The notes under the pieces: generated by a model
What the model saw: only the letters and a program-made list of their open reading frames with translations
Told to the model about the DNA's origin: nothing
Databases searched by the model: none
In this document: positions 54,872 through 63,150 of the stretch, piece by piece
Numbering within the stretch: position 1 is the first letter of the stretch
Layout of the letters: the number at the start of each line of letters is the position of its first letter
Made by a program: the position numbers and the translations under genes
Assembly (NCBI RefSeq): GCF_006716565.1
Contig: NZ_VFPG01000001.1
Location: 3,658,001 to 3,722,000 of the forward strand
Direction: 5' to 3'
Source: Nocardia bhagyanarayanae
GTDB lineage: Bacteria; Actinomycetota; Actinomycetes; Mycobacteriales; Mycobacteriaceae
Length of the DNA stretch: 64,000 nt

Positions 54872-55276
54872 ATGGCGAAACTGCTGAGGATTCTGGCGAT
54901 GACGATGGGCGTCGCGTGCGTCGCGATCGGCTTCCTGCATATGGCGCTCGGCATCGACTCGGTGCCCGACATGGGCTCCTCCGGCGTCACCGCCGACAGC
55001 CAGAGCCGCTTCTTCGGCGCCATCTTCGTCGGGTACGGCGTGGCGTGGATCTGGGCCGCGCGCCGCACGCCGATTCCGGCGCCTGCGGTGCGCTGGCTGG
55101 CGGGCATCTTCCTGCTCGGCGCGGTCGGGCGGGTGTTGTCTGTCGCCGTGTACGGGTGGCCGCACTGGTTCCAGATCGTGCTCACCGTCATCGAATTCGT
55201 CCTCCCGCCGGTGTATTTCTGGCTGGCCGATGCCGACGAGAAGCGGGTCGCGGGCGAGCGGATCGCCGTGCCCTAG
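54872..55276 (+). CDS. DUF4345-like small membrane protein
   Basis: A 134-residue protein with four predicted membrane helices: LRILAMTMGVACVAIGFLHM, FFGAIFVGYGVAWIWA, WLAGIFLLGAVGRVLSVAVY and FQIVLTVIEFVLPPVYFWLA. The fold and the loop GIDSVPDMG fit the DUF4345 group, whose function is unknown. ATG follows GAGGGGGA with good spacing. It is preceded by a dyad that may be an operator. Confidence 0.78.
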   Translation: MAKLLRILAMTMGVACVAIGFLHMALGIDSVPDMGSSGVTADSQSRFFGAIFVGYGVAWIWAARRTPIPAPAVRWLAGIFLLGAVGRVLSVAVYGWPHWFQIVLTVIEFVLPPVYFWLADADEKRVAGERIAVP

Positions 55277-55378
55277 CGGCGAGAGCGGATGCGGACGTAC
55301 GCCCACGCCCACAACGGAACCGTACAGTGGTCGTGGGTTCGCCGTCCGAAATCGCAGGCGGCTCTGGGAGGCACTGGC

Positions 55379-55801
55379 ATGAGTGAACAATCGGTCGACA
55401 CGTTCGAGCTGTGGGACCGCGACGGTGACGGACTCGTCTCCGTCCAGGATATCGCCGACGGAATCCACGCGCTCGGGCTGGAAGTCGACACCGACGCGAT
55501 CGAGCGCCTCGTCGCCGCGGCGGACACCAACGGCGACTTCCTCGTCTCCAAGGCCGAATTCGACGCGGCACTGGTGACCGGACGCCTCGAGGTGACCGAC
55601 GCCGAAGCCGCATTCCGCGTCTTCGACACCAACGGCGACGGGCGGATCTCGGTCGAGGAAATCGAATCCCTCATCCGCCACGTCGGCACCGGGCTCATCG
55701 ACGTCTCCGCGGCCGACCTGCTCGCCGCCGCCGACCGAGACGCGGACGGCTATCTCTCTCCGGCCGAATTCCGGGCTCTGCTGGACGAGCTCGCGCGCTG
55801 A
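55379..55801 (+). CDS. Calmodulin-like protein with four EF-hands
   Basis: A 140-residue cytosolic protein with four EF-hand loops: DRDGDGLVSVQD (about 13-24), DTNGDFLVSKAE (about 50-61), DTNGDGRISVEE (about 83-94) and DRDADGYLSPAE (about 119-130). All keep acidic residues at positions 1, 3, 5 and a final Glu or Asp. It should bind calcium with high affinity and change shape, like calerythrin and mycobacterial/Streptomyces calmodulin-like proteins. GGGAGG lies upstream of the ATG. No partner enzyme is encoded next to it, so the target is unknown. Confidence 0.92.
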   Translation: MSEQSVDTFELWDRDGDGLVSVQDIADGIHALGLEVDTDAIERLVAAADTNGDFLVSKAEFDAALVTGRLEVTDAEAAFRVFDTNGDGRISVEEIESLIRHVGTGLIDVSAADLLAAADRDADGYLSPAEFRALLDELAR

Positions 55802-55817
55802 GCCCGGCGCGGATCGA

Positions 55818-57266
55818 TCAACCGCCGAGCAGTGCCCGGGCCAGTCCCGCCGCCTCGGCCGCCAGCCCCGGTGGATTCGTGGCGATGAACATCGAGTCGG
55901 CCGCGAGATTGCCGAGTACGTGCCAGCTCGGATCCGGTGTGCCGCCGACCATCAGGCGACGGGAACCGGGTTCGGCGCGCAGACCGCCCGCCGGATGCGT
56001 TTCGGCCGCGCCCGTCGCGAGCAACGCGCTGATCAGCGATTGGGTTTCCCTAGGTGTCGTGTAGGCGGGCGGGTTGACCGCGTTGAACACGGTGTCCGCA
56101 GTCCAGCTTCGCCCGTCGCGCACGGTGAAACCGCCGCCGGAGTTCGCCTCGATCTTGGTGACGCCCGCGCACAACCGCAGTTGACCGGAATCCAGCAGGC
56201 GCAGCACGATACGGGCGTTGTGCGGGACCATCGGCGAGCTCAGGCTGTTGATCGTGCGGAAATGGCTGGCGCGCAGCATCTCTCGATCACGCTCCGCCAG
56301 CAGCGGCCAGGCGGTCGGTCCCACGGTGCGGATGACCATGGCCAGTAGACGTCGCCCGAGGTGCGGTGCGTCGACGGCGTCCAGTTGGCGGCGCAGCCCT
56401 ACGATCGGATCCTCGTCGCCGGTGATCTCGGCGGCCAGGGTGTCGAAATCCTGTCCCAGCGAGCGAAGTTCGTCCCGCATGAGCGAAACCAGCTGGGCGA
56501 AGCGGAGTTCGCCGTGTCTCGCCTGCTCGCGCACCGCCGCGGGTGTCAGGTGCACCGGGTCCAGCCGGACCGGGCGCTGTTGAACGAACGGGAGACGACC
56601 GCTGCGCGAAAGCAGACTGATCGGTCCGGTATGCCCGTTGGCGGCCAGGGCGACGGCGATGTCCACGGCGGTCAGTCCGCTACCGATCACGGCGACGTGC
56701 CGGTCTGCGGGAAGTTCGGCCAATGTGCTGGCGAGCGGGTAGGGCTCGTTCACGTAACCGGGCGCGCCGGTGAGCCCGTAGTGGTCACGCGGACCTCCGC
56801 CGCCGACCGCCAGGACAGCACGGTCCACCGGGACGCGGTCGCCGCCCGCGGTGTGCAGCACGGCGCGTTCGGCACGGGAGAATCCGGTGACGGCCGATCG
56901 CACGACACGAACCGGGCAGCCCGCCCGGCCGAGGAGTTCGATTGCCTCGCGAGCGGTGTCTTCGAGGTACTCGCCGTAGACCGCGCGGGGGACGAGCGGC
57001 TGACCCAGCCCTTCGTCGAGGTAGCCCGCCACATCGCGCCCCGCCAGCCAGCGCTGGTAGTGCCCAGGATCGCCCGCCCGCGCCGACATGATCGGCGGCG
57101 GCGCGTTCACGCGAACCGCGTCGAGATCCGGCTGGTACGGCCGACCCCGCCACGGCGCGGGCGCGCTGTCGAACACGGTGATACCACTGGGTTTGTCGTC
57201 GGCGGCGGCGAGCGCGTCGAGCAGCGCGACGGCGGCCGCGCCCGCTCCGATGATTCCGATGTGCAT
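55818..57266 (-). CDS. FAD/NAD(P)-binding oxidoreductase (NAD_binding_9 type)
   Basis: A 482-residue flavoprotein. The FAD Rossmann motif IGIIGAGAAAVALLDALAAA is at residues 3-22, then VNAPPPIMSARAGDPGHYQR, typical of PF13454 proteins. A second dinucleotide motif, VAVIGSGLTAVDIAVALAAN, is near 190. The last third has FNAVNPPAY and NLAADSMFIATNPPGLA. ATG follows GGAGCCCC directly. Related proteins are N-hydroxylase or lyase partners in specialised metabolism, but the reaction is not known. It is divergent from a LuxR-type regulator that may control it. Confidence 0.82.
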   Translation of the reverse strand: MHIGIIGAGAAAVALLDALAAADDKPSGITVFDSAPAPWRGRPYQPDLDAVRVNAPPPIMSARAGDPGHYQRWLAGRDVAGYLDEGLGQPLVPRAVYGEYLEDTAREAIELLGRAGCPVRVVRSAVTGFSRAERAVLHTAGGDRVPVDRAVLAVGGGGPRDHYGLTGAPGYVNEPYPLASTLAELPADRHVAVIGSGLTAVDIAVALAANGHTGPISLLSRSGRLPFVQQRPVRLDPVHLTPAAVREQARHGELRFAQLVSLMRDELRSLGQDFDTLAAEITGDEDPIVGLRRQLDAVDAPHLGRRLLAMVIRTVGPTAWPLLAERDREMLRASHFRTINSLSSPMVPHNARIVLRLLDSGQLRLCAGVTKIEANSGGGFTVRDGRSWTADTVFNAVNPPAYTTPRETQSLISALLATGAAETHPAGGLRAEPGSRRLMVGGTPDPSWHVLGNLAADSMFIATNPPGLAAEAAGLARALLGG

Positions 57267-57441
57267 GGGGCTCCTTCGGTTTCGTGATCCGGGAACCCAG
57301 CGTCGCGGTGTTCGGCGGTGCGAACCATCCCGCGATCGAGGGGTTCGGGGACCGCTTCGTTCGGCGACCCGGAATTTCACGGACCGACTGGACGCTCACC
57401 CCTCATATGCGGGATAGCGGACGAGCCACGGACAGCGGACG

Positions 57442-58557
57442 ATGACACCCATGACCGGTACGCCCGCCCTCGACGCGCTGCTCGCGAGCATCGCCGCCGC
57501 GCCCGACGCGCACGCGCTGTTCGCCGACACGTCGGCTCGCCTGCGGCGGATCACGCCGTTCGACGCCACCGTGTGGGTGGCGACCGATCCGGTCAACGGC
57601 CTCACCACCGCACCCGTCCGGGTGGAGAACCTGCACGAGGGCGGCTGCGGAACTTATTGGGAATCGGAGCTTTTCGCCGAACACGTGAATCTGTTCCGGG
57701 ATCTGGCGGTGGCGAAGGTCCCGGTCGCCGGGCTGCGGGAGGTGACGGGCGACAAGCCGGCACTGAGCCCGCTGTACCGCGGTTTCATGCGCCCGCGCGG
57801 GTTCGACGACGAACTGCGTGCGGTATTCCGGGTGGACGGGCAGCCGTGGGGACAGCTGAGTCTGTTCCGTGAGCGCGGACGGCCGCCGTTCCGCGCCGCG
57901 GACATCGCGCTGGTCCAGGTGCTCTGCACACCGATGGCGCAGCGGCTGCGTGCCTTCGCGCTTCCGGCCGTGCCGCCACAGTCCGCAACTACCGCCCCCG
58001 GCCTGCTGCTGTTCGGCGCGGGCGGTGAACTGCTGTCGCTCAACGACGAGGCCCGCGACCTGCTCGCCGAGATGCCGCCCGGTCCCGCCGCGCCGACGCC
58101 GCTGGGCATCGATCTGCCGCTGCCCATCTGGATCCTGAACACGGCGGGCCGCGCCAGGCTGACCGGCGCGGCGTCACGGATCCGGGTCCGCACGACCGCC
58201 GGGCGCTGGCTGGTGTGCCACGCGAGCTGCCTGCGCGACGCCGAAGGTCGCGCCAGCACAACGGCTCTCGTGATCGAACCCGCGAAGCCCGCCGAAGTGG
58301 CCGAACTGATCGTCGCGGCCTACGAGCTCACGCCGAGGGAACTCGAAGTGACCGAACTCGTCGCTCGCGGTCTCGCGACCGCCGACATCGCCGCCCGCCT
58401 CTTCCTCTCCCCGCACACCGTGCGCGACCACCTCAAGTCGATCTTCGACAAGGTCGGCGTCACCAGCCGCGGCGAACTGGTCGCCAAACTCTTCACCGAA
58501 CACCGCGAACCCCTCGCCGCCCCCGCCACCGTGCGCGCCCTCGACGCGGCGAGCTAG
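57442..58557 (+). CDS. LuxR-family transcriptional regulator with GAF-like sensor
   Basis: A 371-residue regulator. Residues 1-180 look like a GAF domain (ITPFDATVWVATDPVNGLTT; GQLSLFRERGRPPFRAADIA). A middle part at 185-285 may be PAS-like (LLLFGAGGELLSLNDEARDL). The C-terminal helix-turn-helix is LTPRELEVTELVARGLATAD, then IAARLFLSPHTVRDHLKSIF (about 297-340). ATG at 57442, with another at 57451. It is divergent from the flavoprotein at 55.8-57.3 kb, with 175 bp between starts, and probably regulates it. Confidence 0.87.
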   Translation: MTPMTGTPALDALLASIAAAPDAHALFADTSARLRRITPFDATVWVATDPVNGLTTAPVRVENLHEGGCGTYWESELFAEHVNLFRDLAVAKVPVAGLREVTGDKPALSPLYRGFMRPRGFDDELRAVFRVDGQPWGQLSLFRERGRPPFRAADIALVQVLCTPMAQRLRAFALPAVPPQSATTAPGLLLFGAGGELLSLNDEARDLLAEMPPGPAAPTPLGIDLPLPIWILNTAGRARLTGAASRIRVRTTAGRWLVCHASCLRDAEGRASTTALVIEPAKPAEVAELIVAAYELTPRELEVTELVARGLATADIAARLFLSPHTVRDHLKSIFDKVGVTSRGELVAKLFTEHREPLAAPATVRALDAAS

Positions 58558-58697
58558 GTCGATGGCGCCTCGGCACGGTCCGGTCACGGCTGCGACACGT
58601 AGGCGCAACACCCCCGTACAGCCCCGTTGACCTGCGTTAACGAGCTTTCCCGAAGGTCGATACTGGGGTAACAGTGGCTCGATCCGGAGGCTTGGCG

Positions 58698-59501
58698 ATG
58701 CGTGCGGTGGGAATCGTCGGGGTGGTGTGCGCGGTGTTCGCGCTCGTGGCGGGGTGCGGTGGGGAGGCCGACGAAGCGGAGCGGCCGCGGACGAGCGCCA
58801 CCATTGGCGCGGCCACCGTCGACCGCACACCCGAGATCGCCGAGGCGCCCGCCGCCACCAACGCTCCTCAGCCGCGACCCGCGCCGCCGGCGCTCGCTCC
58901 CACACCGCAACCGCCGACCTCACCGGTGCTCGGCACCGCGATCATCGAGACGGTAACCCTGGGCGGCAACGCGGTGCCCGACGTCCCGGTCAGCGTCCGT
59001 CAGATGCGGCCGTGCGATATGGCCCAGCTCGATATTCCGTTGGGCGCCACCGAGATCGCGCACTGGGACGCGGTCACCGGTGCCGACGGGCGCGCGGTGT
59101 TCGTGGTTCCGGTCGGCTGCTTCCGGTTCCGGATGGACCCGCCGCCCGGCACCGATCCGGTGCCCGAGGGCATGCACACGCTGTTCGTCACGGCGGCCGG
59201 TCAGGTCGTGACCGGTCAGCTGCGCTTCAACGATCCGGCCCCCGCGGCGTGCGCCGCCGAGACCATCGTCGCCGAGCTGGACGACGCGGGCGACCTGACC
59301 GCCGACGGGGCGACGGTCAGCGAATGCGACGGCTCCTGGGCGGTGATCGTCTGGGACGTCCCGGGCGACAGTCAGCGCATCGTTCACCGCACGGCCGACG
59401 GCTGGCGCACCTACGTCGCGTTCCCGCACAACGTGTGCTGGTCCACGGCCGCCGCCGATGGCGTCCCCGCCCGGCTCGAGTCCTACTTCCAGCCCTGCTG
59501 A
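58698..59501 (+). CDS. Predicted lipoprotein of unknown function
   Basis: A 267-residue protein. The ATG at 58698 follows GGAGG by 8 nt and begins signal peptide MRAVGIVGVVCAVFALVAGC, with lipobox LVAGC (Cys20). Residues 25-75 are a Pro/Ala/Thr-rich linker. The rest is predicted soluble with several Cys (RPCDMAQLD, VGCFRF, SECDGSW, NVCWST, FQPC) that could form disulfides outside the membrane. A repeated domain VLGTAIIETVTLGGNAVPDV may be transthyretin/Ig-like. No known family is recognised. Confidence 0.75.
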   Translation: MRAVGIVGVVCAVFALVAGCGGEADEAERPRTSATIGAATVDRTPEIAEAPAATNAPQPRPAPPALAPTPQPPTSPVLGTAIIETVTLGGNAVPDVPVSVRQMRPCDMAQLDIPLGATEIAHWDAVTGADGRAVFVVPVGCFRFRMDPPPGTDPVPEGMHTLFVTAAGQVVTGQLRFNDPAPAACAAETIVAELDDAGDLTADGATVSECDGSWAVIVWDVPGDSQRIVHRTADGWRTYVAFPHNVCWSTAAADGVPARLESYFQPC

Positions 59502-59523
59502 TCCTTCGTGGAACCGGTACGCC

Positions 59524-60276
59524 TCAGGTAGTGAGCCAGATGGCTTCCGCCGCGGGGCGGCCGAGGTCGGTGGTGGCGTCGCCGTCGCCGATGCGGATGG
59601 CGATGGTGCCCGCGAAATCGCGGCGTTCCACGACGGCGATGGCGGTGTCCAGCGCGATGCCGACGGAGTCGAAGTAGCGCAGCATGTCCGGGTCGGAATC
59701 GGAGATGCGGGCGACGCGCCCGGCCTGGCCCGCCTCGAAATCGCTGAGCTGGCGCGCGGGCGGCGTCGGCACCGCGCCGTCCACCGACGGGATGGGGTCG
59801 CCGTGCGGGTCGCGGTCCGGATAGCCGAGCTTGGCGTCGATGCGTGCCATGAGCAGCTCGGAGACCGCGTGCTCGAGCACCTCGGCCTCGTCGTGCACCT
59901 CGTCCCAGCCGTAGCCGAGCTCGTTGACCAGGAACGTCTCGATCAGCCGGTGCCTGCGCACCATGGCGACCGCGGCGCGGCGACCGTGCTCGGTGAGGGT
60001 GATCGATCCGTAGCGGGCGTGCTCGACCAGGCCTTGGTCGGCGAGTTTGCGCACGGCTTCGGAGACGGTGGAGGCCGAGACGCCGATGCGCTCGGCGAGC
60101 AACTTCGTCGAGACCTTCTCCTGCGACCATTCCTGTGCGGTCCAGATGACCTTCAGGTAGTCCTGGGCGACCGAGGTCAGCTCCGGCGCCAGGGTGGCGG
60201 TGCTGCCGTGCGGCTCGCCCGGCGCGGAGCTGTCGGCCAGCTCGCGGCGGGTGGCGATGTCTCGTTTACCGGGCAC
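59524..60276 (-). CDS. mntR: DtxR-family metal-dependent regulator (MntR/SirR-type)
   Basis: A 250-residue DtxR-family repressor. The winged helix is at about 25-85 (SVAQDYLKVIWTAQEWSQEK, RIGVSASTVSEAVRKLADQG). The dimerisation and metal domain follows (RRHRLIETFLVNELGYGWDE, VHDEAEVLEHAVSELLMARI, DPHGDPIPS), then an FeoA/SH3-like C-terminal domain. It corresponds to Rv2788 (SirR/MntR), a manganese-responsive regulator; no manganese transporter is visible nearby. The GTG at 60276 has TAAGCT 7 nt upstream; a GTG at 60294 would add six residues. Confidence 0.87.
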   Translation of the reverse strand: MPGKRDIATRRELADSSAPGEPHGSTATLAPELTSVAQDYLKVIWTAQEWSQEKVSTKLLAERIGVSASTVSEAVRKLADQGLVEHARYGSITLTEHGRRAAVAMVRRHRLIETFLVNELGYGWDEVHDEAEVLEHAVSELLMARIDAKLGYPDRDPHGDPIPSVDGAVPTPPARQLSDFEAGQAGRVARISDSDPDMLRYFDSVGIALDTAIAVVERRDFAGTIAIRIGDGDATTDLGRPAAEAIWLTT

Positions 60277-60283
60277 ATACCCG

Positions 60284-60289
60284 AGCTTA
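60284..60289 (-). promoter_or_regulatory. Candidate -10 box for the mntR-like gene
   Basis: TAAGCT on the minus strand ends 7 nt before the GTG at 60276. Confidence 0.4.
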
Positions 60290-60506
60290 TGCACATCCGT
60301 CGCGATTCACACAGTCGGACACCGGGATGCGGCGAACTCGTTCGCCACTCGTGTTCCGCCGGTCGCGGACCGGTCATCCCGCTGCCACTTCGAGCGGGGA
60401 ACCGCAGGTCGCGGGCGCGGCCGACGGCGCGGTTCGACGGCGGGCCGCGCGGCAGAATTCAGTACGGCCGCAGGCGTTCCGACCGGCGCGCTGCCCGTCC
60501 ACCTGT

Positions 60507-60947
60507 TCAGACGGGCCGGTTGCCGTCCAGGAAGTAGACGACCTCCCACAGGTGCCCGTCGGGATCCGCGAAGTATCCGGCGTAGATGCCCCACGGGCGT
60601 TCGAGCGGCTCCCGGACGACGCTGCCGCCCGCCTCGCGCGCACGTTCGAGAACCCGCTCCACCTCATCCCTGCTGTCGACGAAATACCCGAGGCTCACGG
60701 CCGACCCGCCGACGCGCTCGGGTGCGACGCCCGCGTCCTTGGCCAGATCCTCGCGCGCGTAGACCGAGAGGATGAGGCCGTTGCCGAGGGAGAACATGAC
60801 CACCCGCCCGCCGGGGGTGTTCTCGTCGCCGACGTATTCGGTGCCGATGACCCCGGGCGAGGAGAGTCCGAGACCTTCGCGGTAGAAGCGCAGCGAGCGG
60901 TCGAGGTCGTCGACACCGAGCGTGATGGCGTGGACGGTGGTTTTCAT
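60507..60947 (-). CDS. VOC-superfamily (glyoxalase/dioxygenase-fold) protein
   Basis: A 146-residue protein with two beta-alpha-beta-beta-beta modules. HAITLGVDDLDRSLRFYREG begins the first, with His as a likely metal ligand; RVVMFSLGNGLILSVYARED supplies the middle; and GIYAGYFADPDGHLWEVVYF ends the second with ligand Glu. Members are glyoxalases, dioxygenases or antibiotic-binding proteins, so the activity is open. ATG follows AGGAG. Its neighbours do not help. Confidence 0.86.
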   Translation of the reverse strand: MKTTVHAITLGVDDLDRSLRFYREGLGLSSPGVIGTEYVGDENTPGGRVVMFSLGNGLILSVYAREDLAKDAGVAPERVGGSAVSLGYFVDSRDEVERVLERAREAGGSVVREPLERPWGIYAGYFADPDGHLWEVVYFLDGNRPV

Positions 60948-61119
60948 CGAAAACTCCTGTCGGTCGTGGTGATTGGGCGCGGCGGAGATGCGCCAGGAAC
61001 CATTCGATCGCAGGCCGCGCGCGAAAGTCTTGAAGGAATCGGACATGCGTCCGGTGGACGGCGGGCAAGCGTTCTGTGACATCTCGTACGCCCGAATACT
61101 GTTCGGACCTCGACTTGCG

Positions 61120-61125
61120 TAGGCT
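61120..61125 (+). promoter_or_regulatory. Candidate -10 box for a leaderless ribF mRNA
   Basis: TAGGCT ends 6 nt before the GTG at 61132. No FMN riboswitch is seen upstream. Confidence 0.5.
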
Positions 61126-61131
61126 GCGAAC

Positions 61132-62112
61132 GTGCAGAGATGGCGATCCCTCGACGAGGTGCCCGCGGACTGGGGACGGTGCGTGCTCACGATCGGTGTG
61201 TTCGACGGAGTGCACCGCGGTCACGCGCAGTTGATCAGCCGGGCCGTGAAGTCCGCGGCCGCGCGCGGCGTCCCCTCGGTGTTGATGACGTTCGACCCGC
61301 ACCCAATGGAGGTGGTGCGGCCCGGTTCGCACCCCGCGCAGCTGACCACGCTGACCCGGCGCGCGGAACTGGTCGAGGAACTGGGCGTCGACGTTTTCTG
61401 CGTGATGCCGTTCACCCAGGAATTCATGAAGCTCACCCCCGGCCGCTATGTGCACGACCTGCTGGTCGAGCGGCTGCACGTCGCCGAGGTCGTGGTCGGC
61501 GACAACTTCACCTTCGGCAAGAAGGCGGCGGGCACCGTCGAGACCATGCGCGAACTCGGCGAGCGCTTCGGTTTCGAGGTCGACGGCGTCAAGCTGCTCG
61601 GTGAGCACGCGGTGACGTTCTCCTCCACCTACATCAGGGCCTGCGTCGACGCGGGCGACATGGCCGCGGCCGCCGAGGCGCTCGGCCGCCCGCACCGCGT
61701 CGAGGGCGTGGTGGTGCACGGCGACGGGCGTGGCCGCGAACTCGGCTTCCCCACCGCCAACGTCGCCCCGCCCATGCACGCCGCGATTCCGGCCGACGGC
61801 GTCTACGCGGGCTGGTTCACGGTGCTCGGCCCCGGGCCGACGATCGGCACGGTGACCCCCGGCGAGCGGGCGATGGCCGCCATCTCGGTCGGCACCAATC
61901 CCACCTTCTCCGGCCGCGCCCGCACCGTCGAGGCGTACGTCATCGACGGCGAGGCCGACCTCTACGGCCAGCACGTCGCGGTCGACTTCGTGGAGCACCT
62001 GCGCGGCATGCGCAAGTTCGACACGATGCACGACCTCATCGAGGCGATGGGACGCGACGTCGAGAACGCGCGCAAGGTGCTCACCGCCGCCGATGCGGGC
62101 ACCGAGTCCTGA
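61132..62112 (+). CDS. ribF: Bifunctional riboflavin kinase / FAD synthetase
   Basis: Converts riboflavin to FMN and then FAD. It has 326 residues. The N-terminal adenylyltransferase domain has LTIGVFDGVHRGHAQLI and MTFDPHPMEVVRPG, and later FSSTYIRACVDAGD. The C-terminal flavokinase domain has VVHGDGRGRELGFPTANVAP (with the PTAN motif), DGVYAGWFTV and SVGTNPTFSG. The GTG is supported by an upstream TAGGCT box. It is next to rpsO, as in mycobacteria. Confidence 0.96.
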   Translation: MQRWRSLDEVPADWGRCVLTIGVFDGVHRGHAQLISRAVKSAAARGVPSVLMTFDPHPMEVVRPGSHPAQLTTLTRRAELVEELGVDVFCVMPFTQEFMKLTPGRYVHDLLVERLHVAEVVVGDNFTFGKKAAGTVETMRELGERFGFEVDGVKLLGEHAVTFSSTYIRACVDAGDMAAAAEALGRPHRVEGVVVHGDGRGRELGFPTANVAPPMHAAIPADGVYAGWFTVLGPGPTIGTVTPGERAMAAISVGTNPTFSGRARTVEAYVIDGEADLYGQHVAVDFVEHLRGMRKFDTMHDLIEAMGRDVENARKVLTAADAGTES

Positions 62113-62119
62113 GCTCGTC

Positions 62120-62191
62120 GGGCGCCGTGCCCGAAGTTCAGTCGGGCGCCATGTCCGAAGTTCAGTCGGGCACAGTGTCCGGAGCTCGGTC
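62120..62191. repeat. 24-bp tandem repeat, three units
   Basis: GGGCGCC(G/A)TG(C/T)CCGAAGTTC-type units start at 62120, 62144 and 62168, exactly 24 bp apart. The third lies over the end of the minus-strand gene and encodes part of its DTAPD/DTVPD-like tail; the other two continue in frame beyond its stop, as if the tail was once longer. Confidence 0.75.
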
Positions 62192-62479
62192 GAACGCCCG
62201 GTCCCCAGTGCCTCCGGGCGCGGTGTCCAGAGCACTGTCGCGCCCGGCGTCCGCATCCTCGGGCGGGACCGTCCAGCGATAGATCTGACCGTCCCGCAGT
62301 TCGTAGGAGACCGGTGGCGCGCTGGTCGGATTCGCCGCGATGTGCGCGAGGACCTTGGTGCGCCCGCGGATCGTGTCCGGGCCGTCGGTCCACCGCAGAT
62401 ACGGGTGCAGCAGCGGGCGCAGAGCCGCGTAGTCCTCGCGGGCAAGGGTGTCCAGCACATCGCGCACAGCGGGGTCCAT
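62162..62479 (-). CDS. Small NTF2/SnoaL-like protein
   Basis: A 105-residue protein. Residues 1-70 (DPAVRDVLDTLAREDYAALR, LLHPYLRWTDGPDTIRGRTK, SAPPVSYELRDGQIYRWTVP) fit a short NTF2-like cone fold such as SnoaL-type proteins. The last 30 residues are an Asp/Ala/Pro/Thr-rich tail with repeats (RDSALDTAPGG, RAFDRAPDTVPD) matching 24-bp DNA repeats. Function unknown. It is convergent with ribF, with a gap of 49 bp. Confidence 0.68.
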   Translation of the reverse strand: MDPAVRDVLDTLAREDYAALRPLLHPYLRWTDGPDTIRGRTKVLAHIAANPTSAPPVSYELRDGQIYRWTVPPEDADAGRDSALDTAPGGTGDRAFDRAPDTVPD

Positions 62480-62641
62480 GGCTCGATTGCAACACGTCGG
62501 TCCGGCGTGCGCACCGCGATTGGGTTCGCGCGAGACGCTCCGGTAGGGTGGATCCTCGGGTTTGCTGCGGTCCGCGGTGGCGCCCGCCCCGGGTAACCGG
62601 AACCTTCGAACGCGGAACTGAGAAACAGGAGTGGATGCCAC

Positions 62642-62911
62642 GTGGCGCTGACCACCGAGCAGAAGTCGGCGATTCTCGCCGAGTACGGCCTGCACGAGAA
62701 GGACACCGGTTCGCCGGAGGCGCAGATCGCGCTGCTGTCCAAGCGGATCGCCGACATCACCGAGCACCTGAAGAAGCACAAGCACGATCACCACACCCGC
62801 CACGGCCTGATGGCGCTGATCGGTCGTCGCAAGCGCCTCTCGAAGTACCTGCAGGACAAGGACATCGAGCGTTACCGCTCGCTGATCGAGCGCCTGGGCC
62901 TGCGCAGGTGA
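62642..62911 (+). CDS. rpsO: 30S ribosomal protein S15
   Basis: Primary 16S rRNA-binding protein of the 30S platform, 89 residues with the normal sequence: [60 protein letters not shown] and [14 protein letters not shown]. The GTG start has AGGAG about 9 nt upstream. A GC-rich hairpin follows 39 bp after the stop. rpsO next to pnp is conserved in most bacteria. Confidence 0.98.
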   Translation: MALTTEQKSAILAEYGLHEKDTGSPEAQIALLSKRIADITEHLKKHKHDHHTRHGLMALIGRRKRLSKYLQDKDIERYRSLIERLGLRR

Positions 62912-62950
62912 TCTCCCGCCGCGCCCACGGCGCGGCGTAATTCCCGGCTT

Positions 62951-62984
62951 CCGCGCCCCGCGATCCAACGACCGCGGGGCGCGG
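62951..62984 (+). terminator. rpsO terminator hairpin
   Basis: Perfect 12-bp stem CCGCGCCCCGCG/CGCGGGGCGCGG with a 10-nt loop; no T-run. Confidence 0.75.
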
Positions 62985-63117
62985 ACCGCGAACGGCGCGG
63001 GACTCCATCCAACGCTCGCCGTGCTACCCGCTCGCGCGGGATGAGCCCGGTGCTCGACCGCCTCGGCGAGGCGATGGGTCCCCGCAACACGCTGCCCACA
63101 GAGGCGGTCGTCATATC

Positions 63118-63150
63118 GCCAACTGGGAGACGTACAATCTCCCCGTTGGC
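63118..63150. terminator. Second hairpin in the rpsO-pnp gap
   Basis: Stem GCCAACTGGGAG/CTCCCCGTTGGC pairs at 11 of 12 positions around loop ACGTACAAT, followed by TATTTGTGT on the plus strand. It could be a terminator or a leader structure for pnp. Confidence 0.5.
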
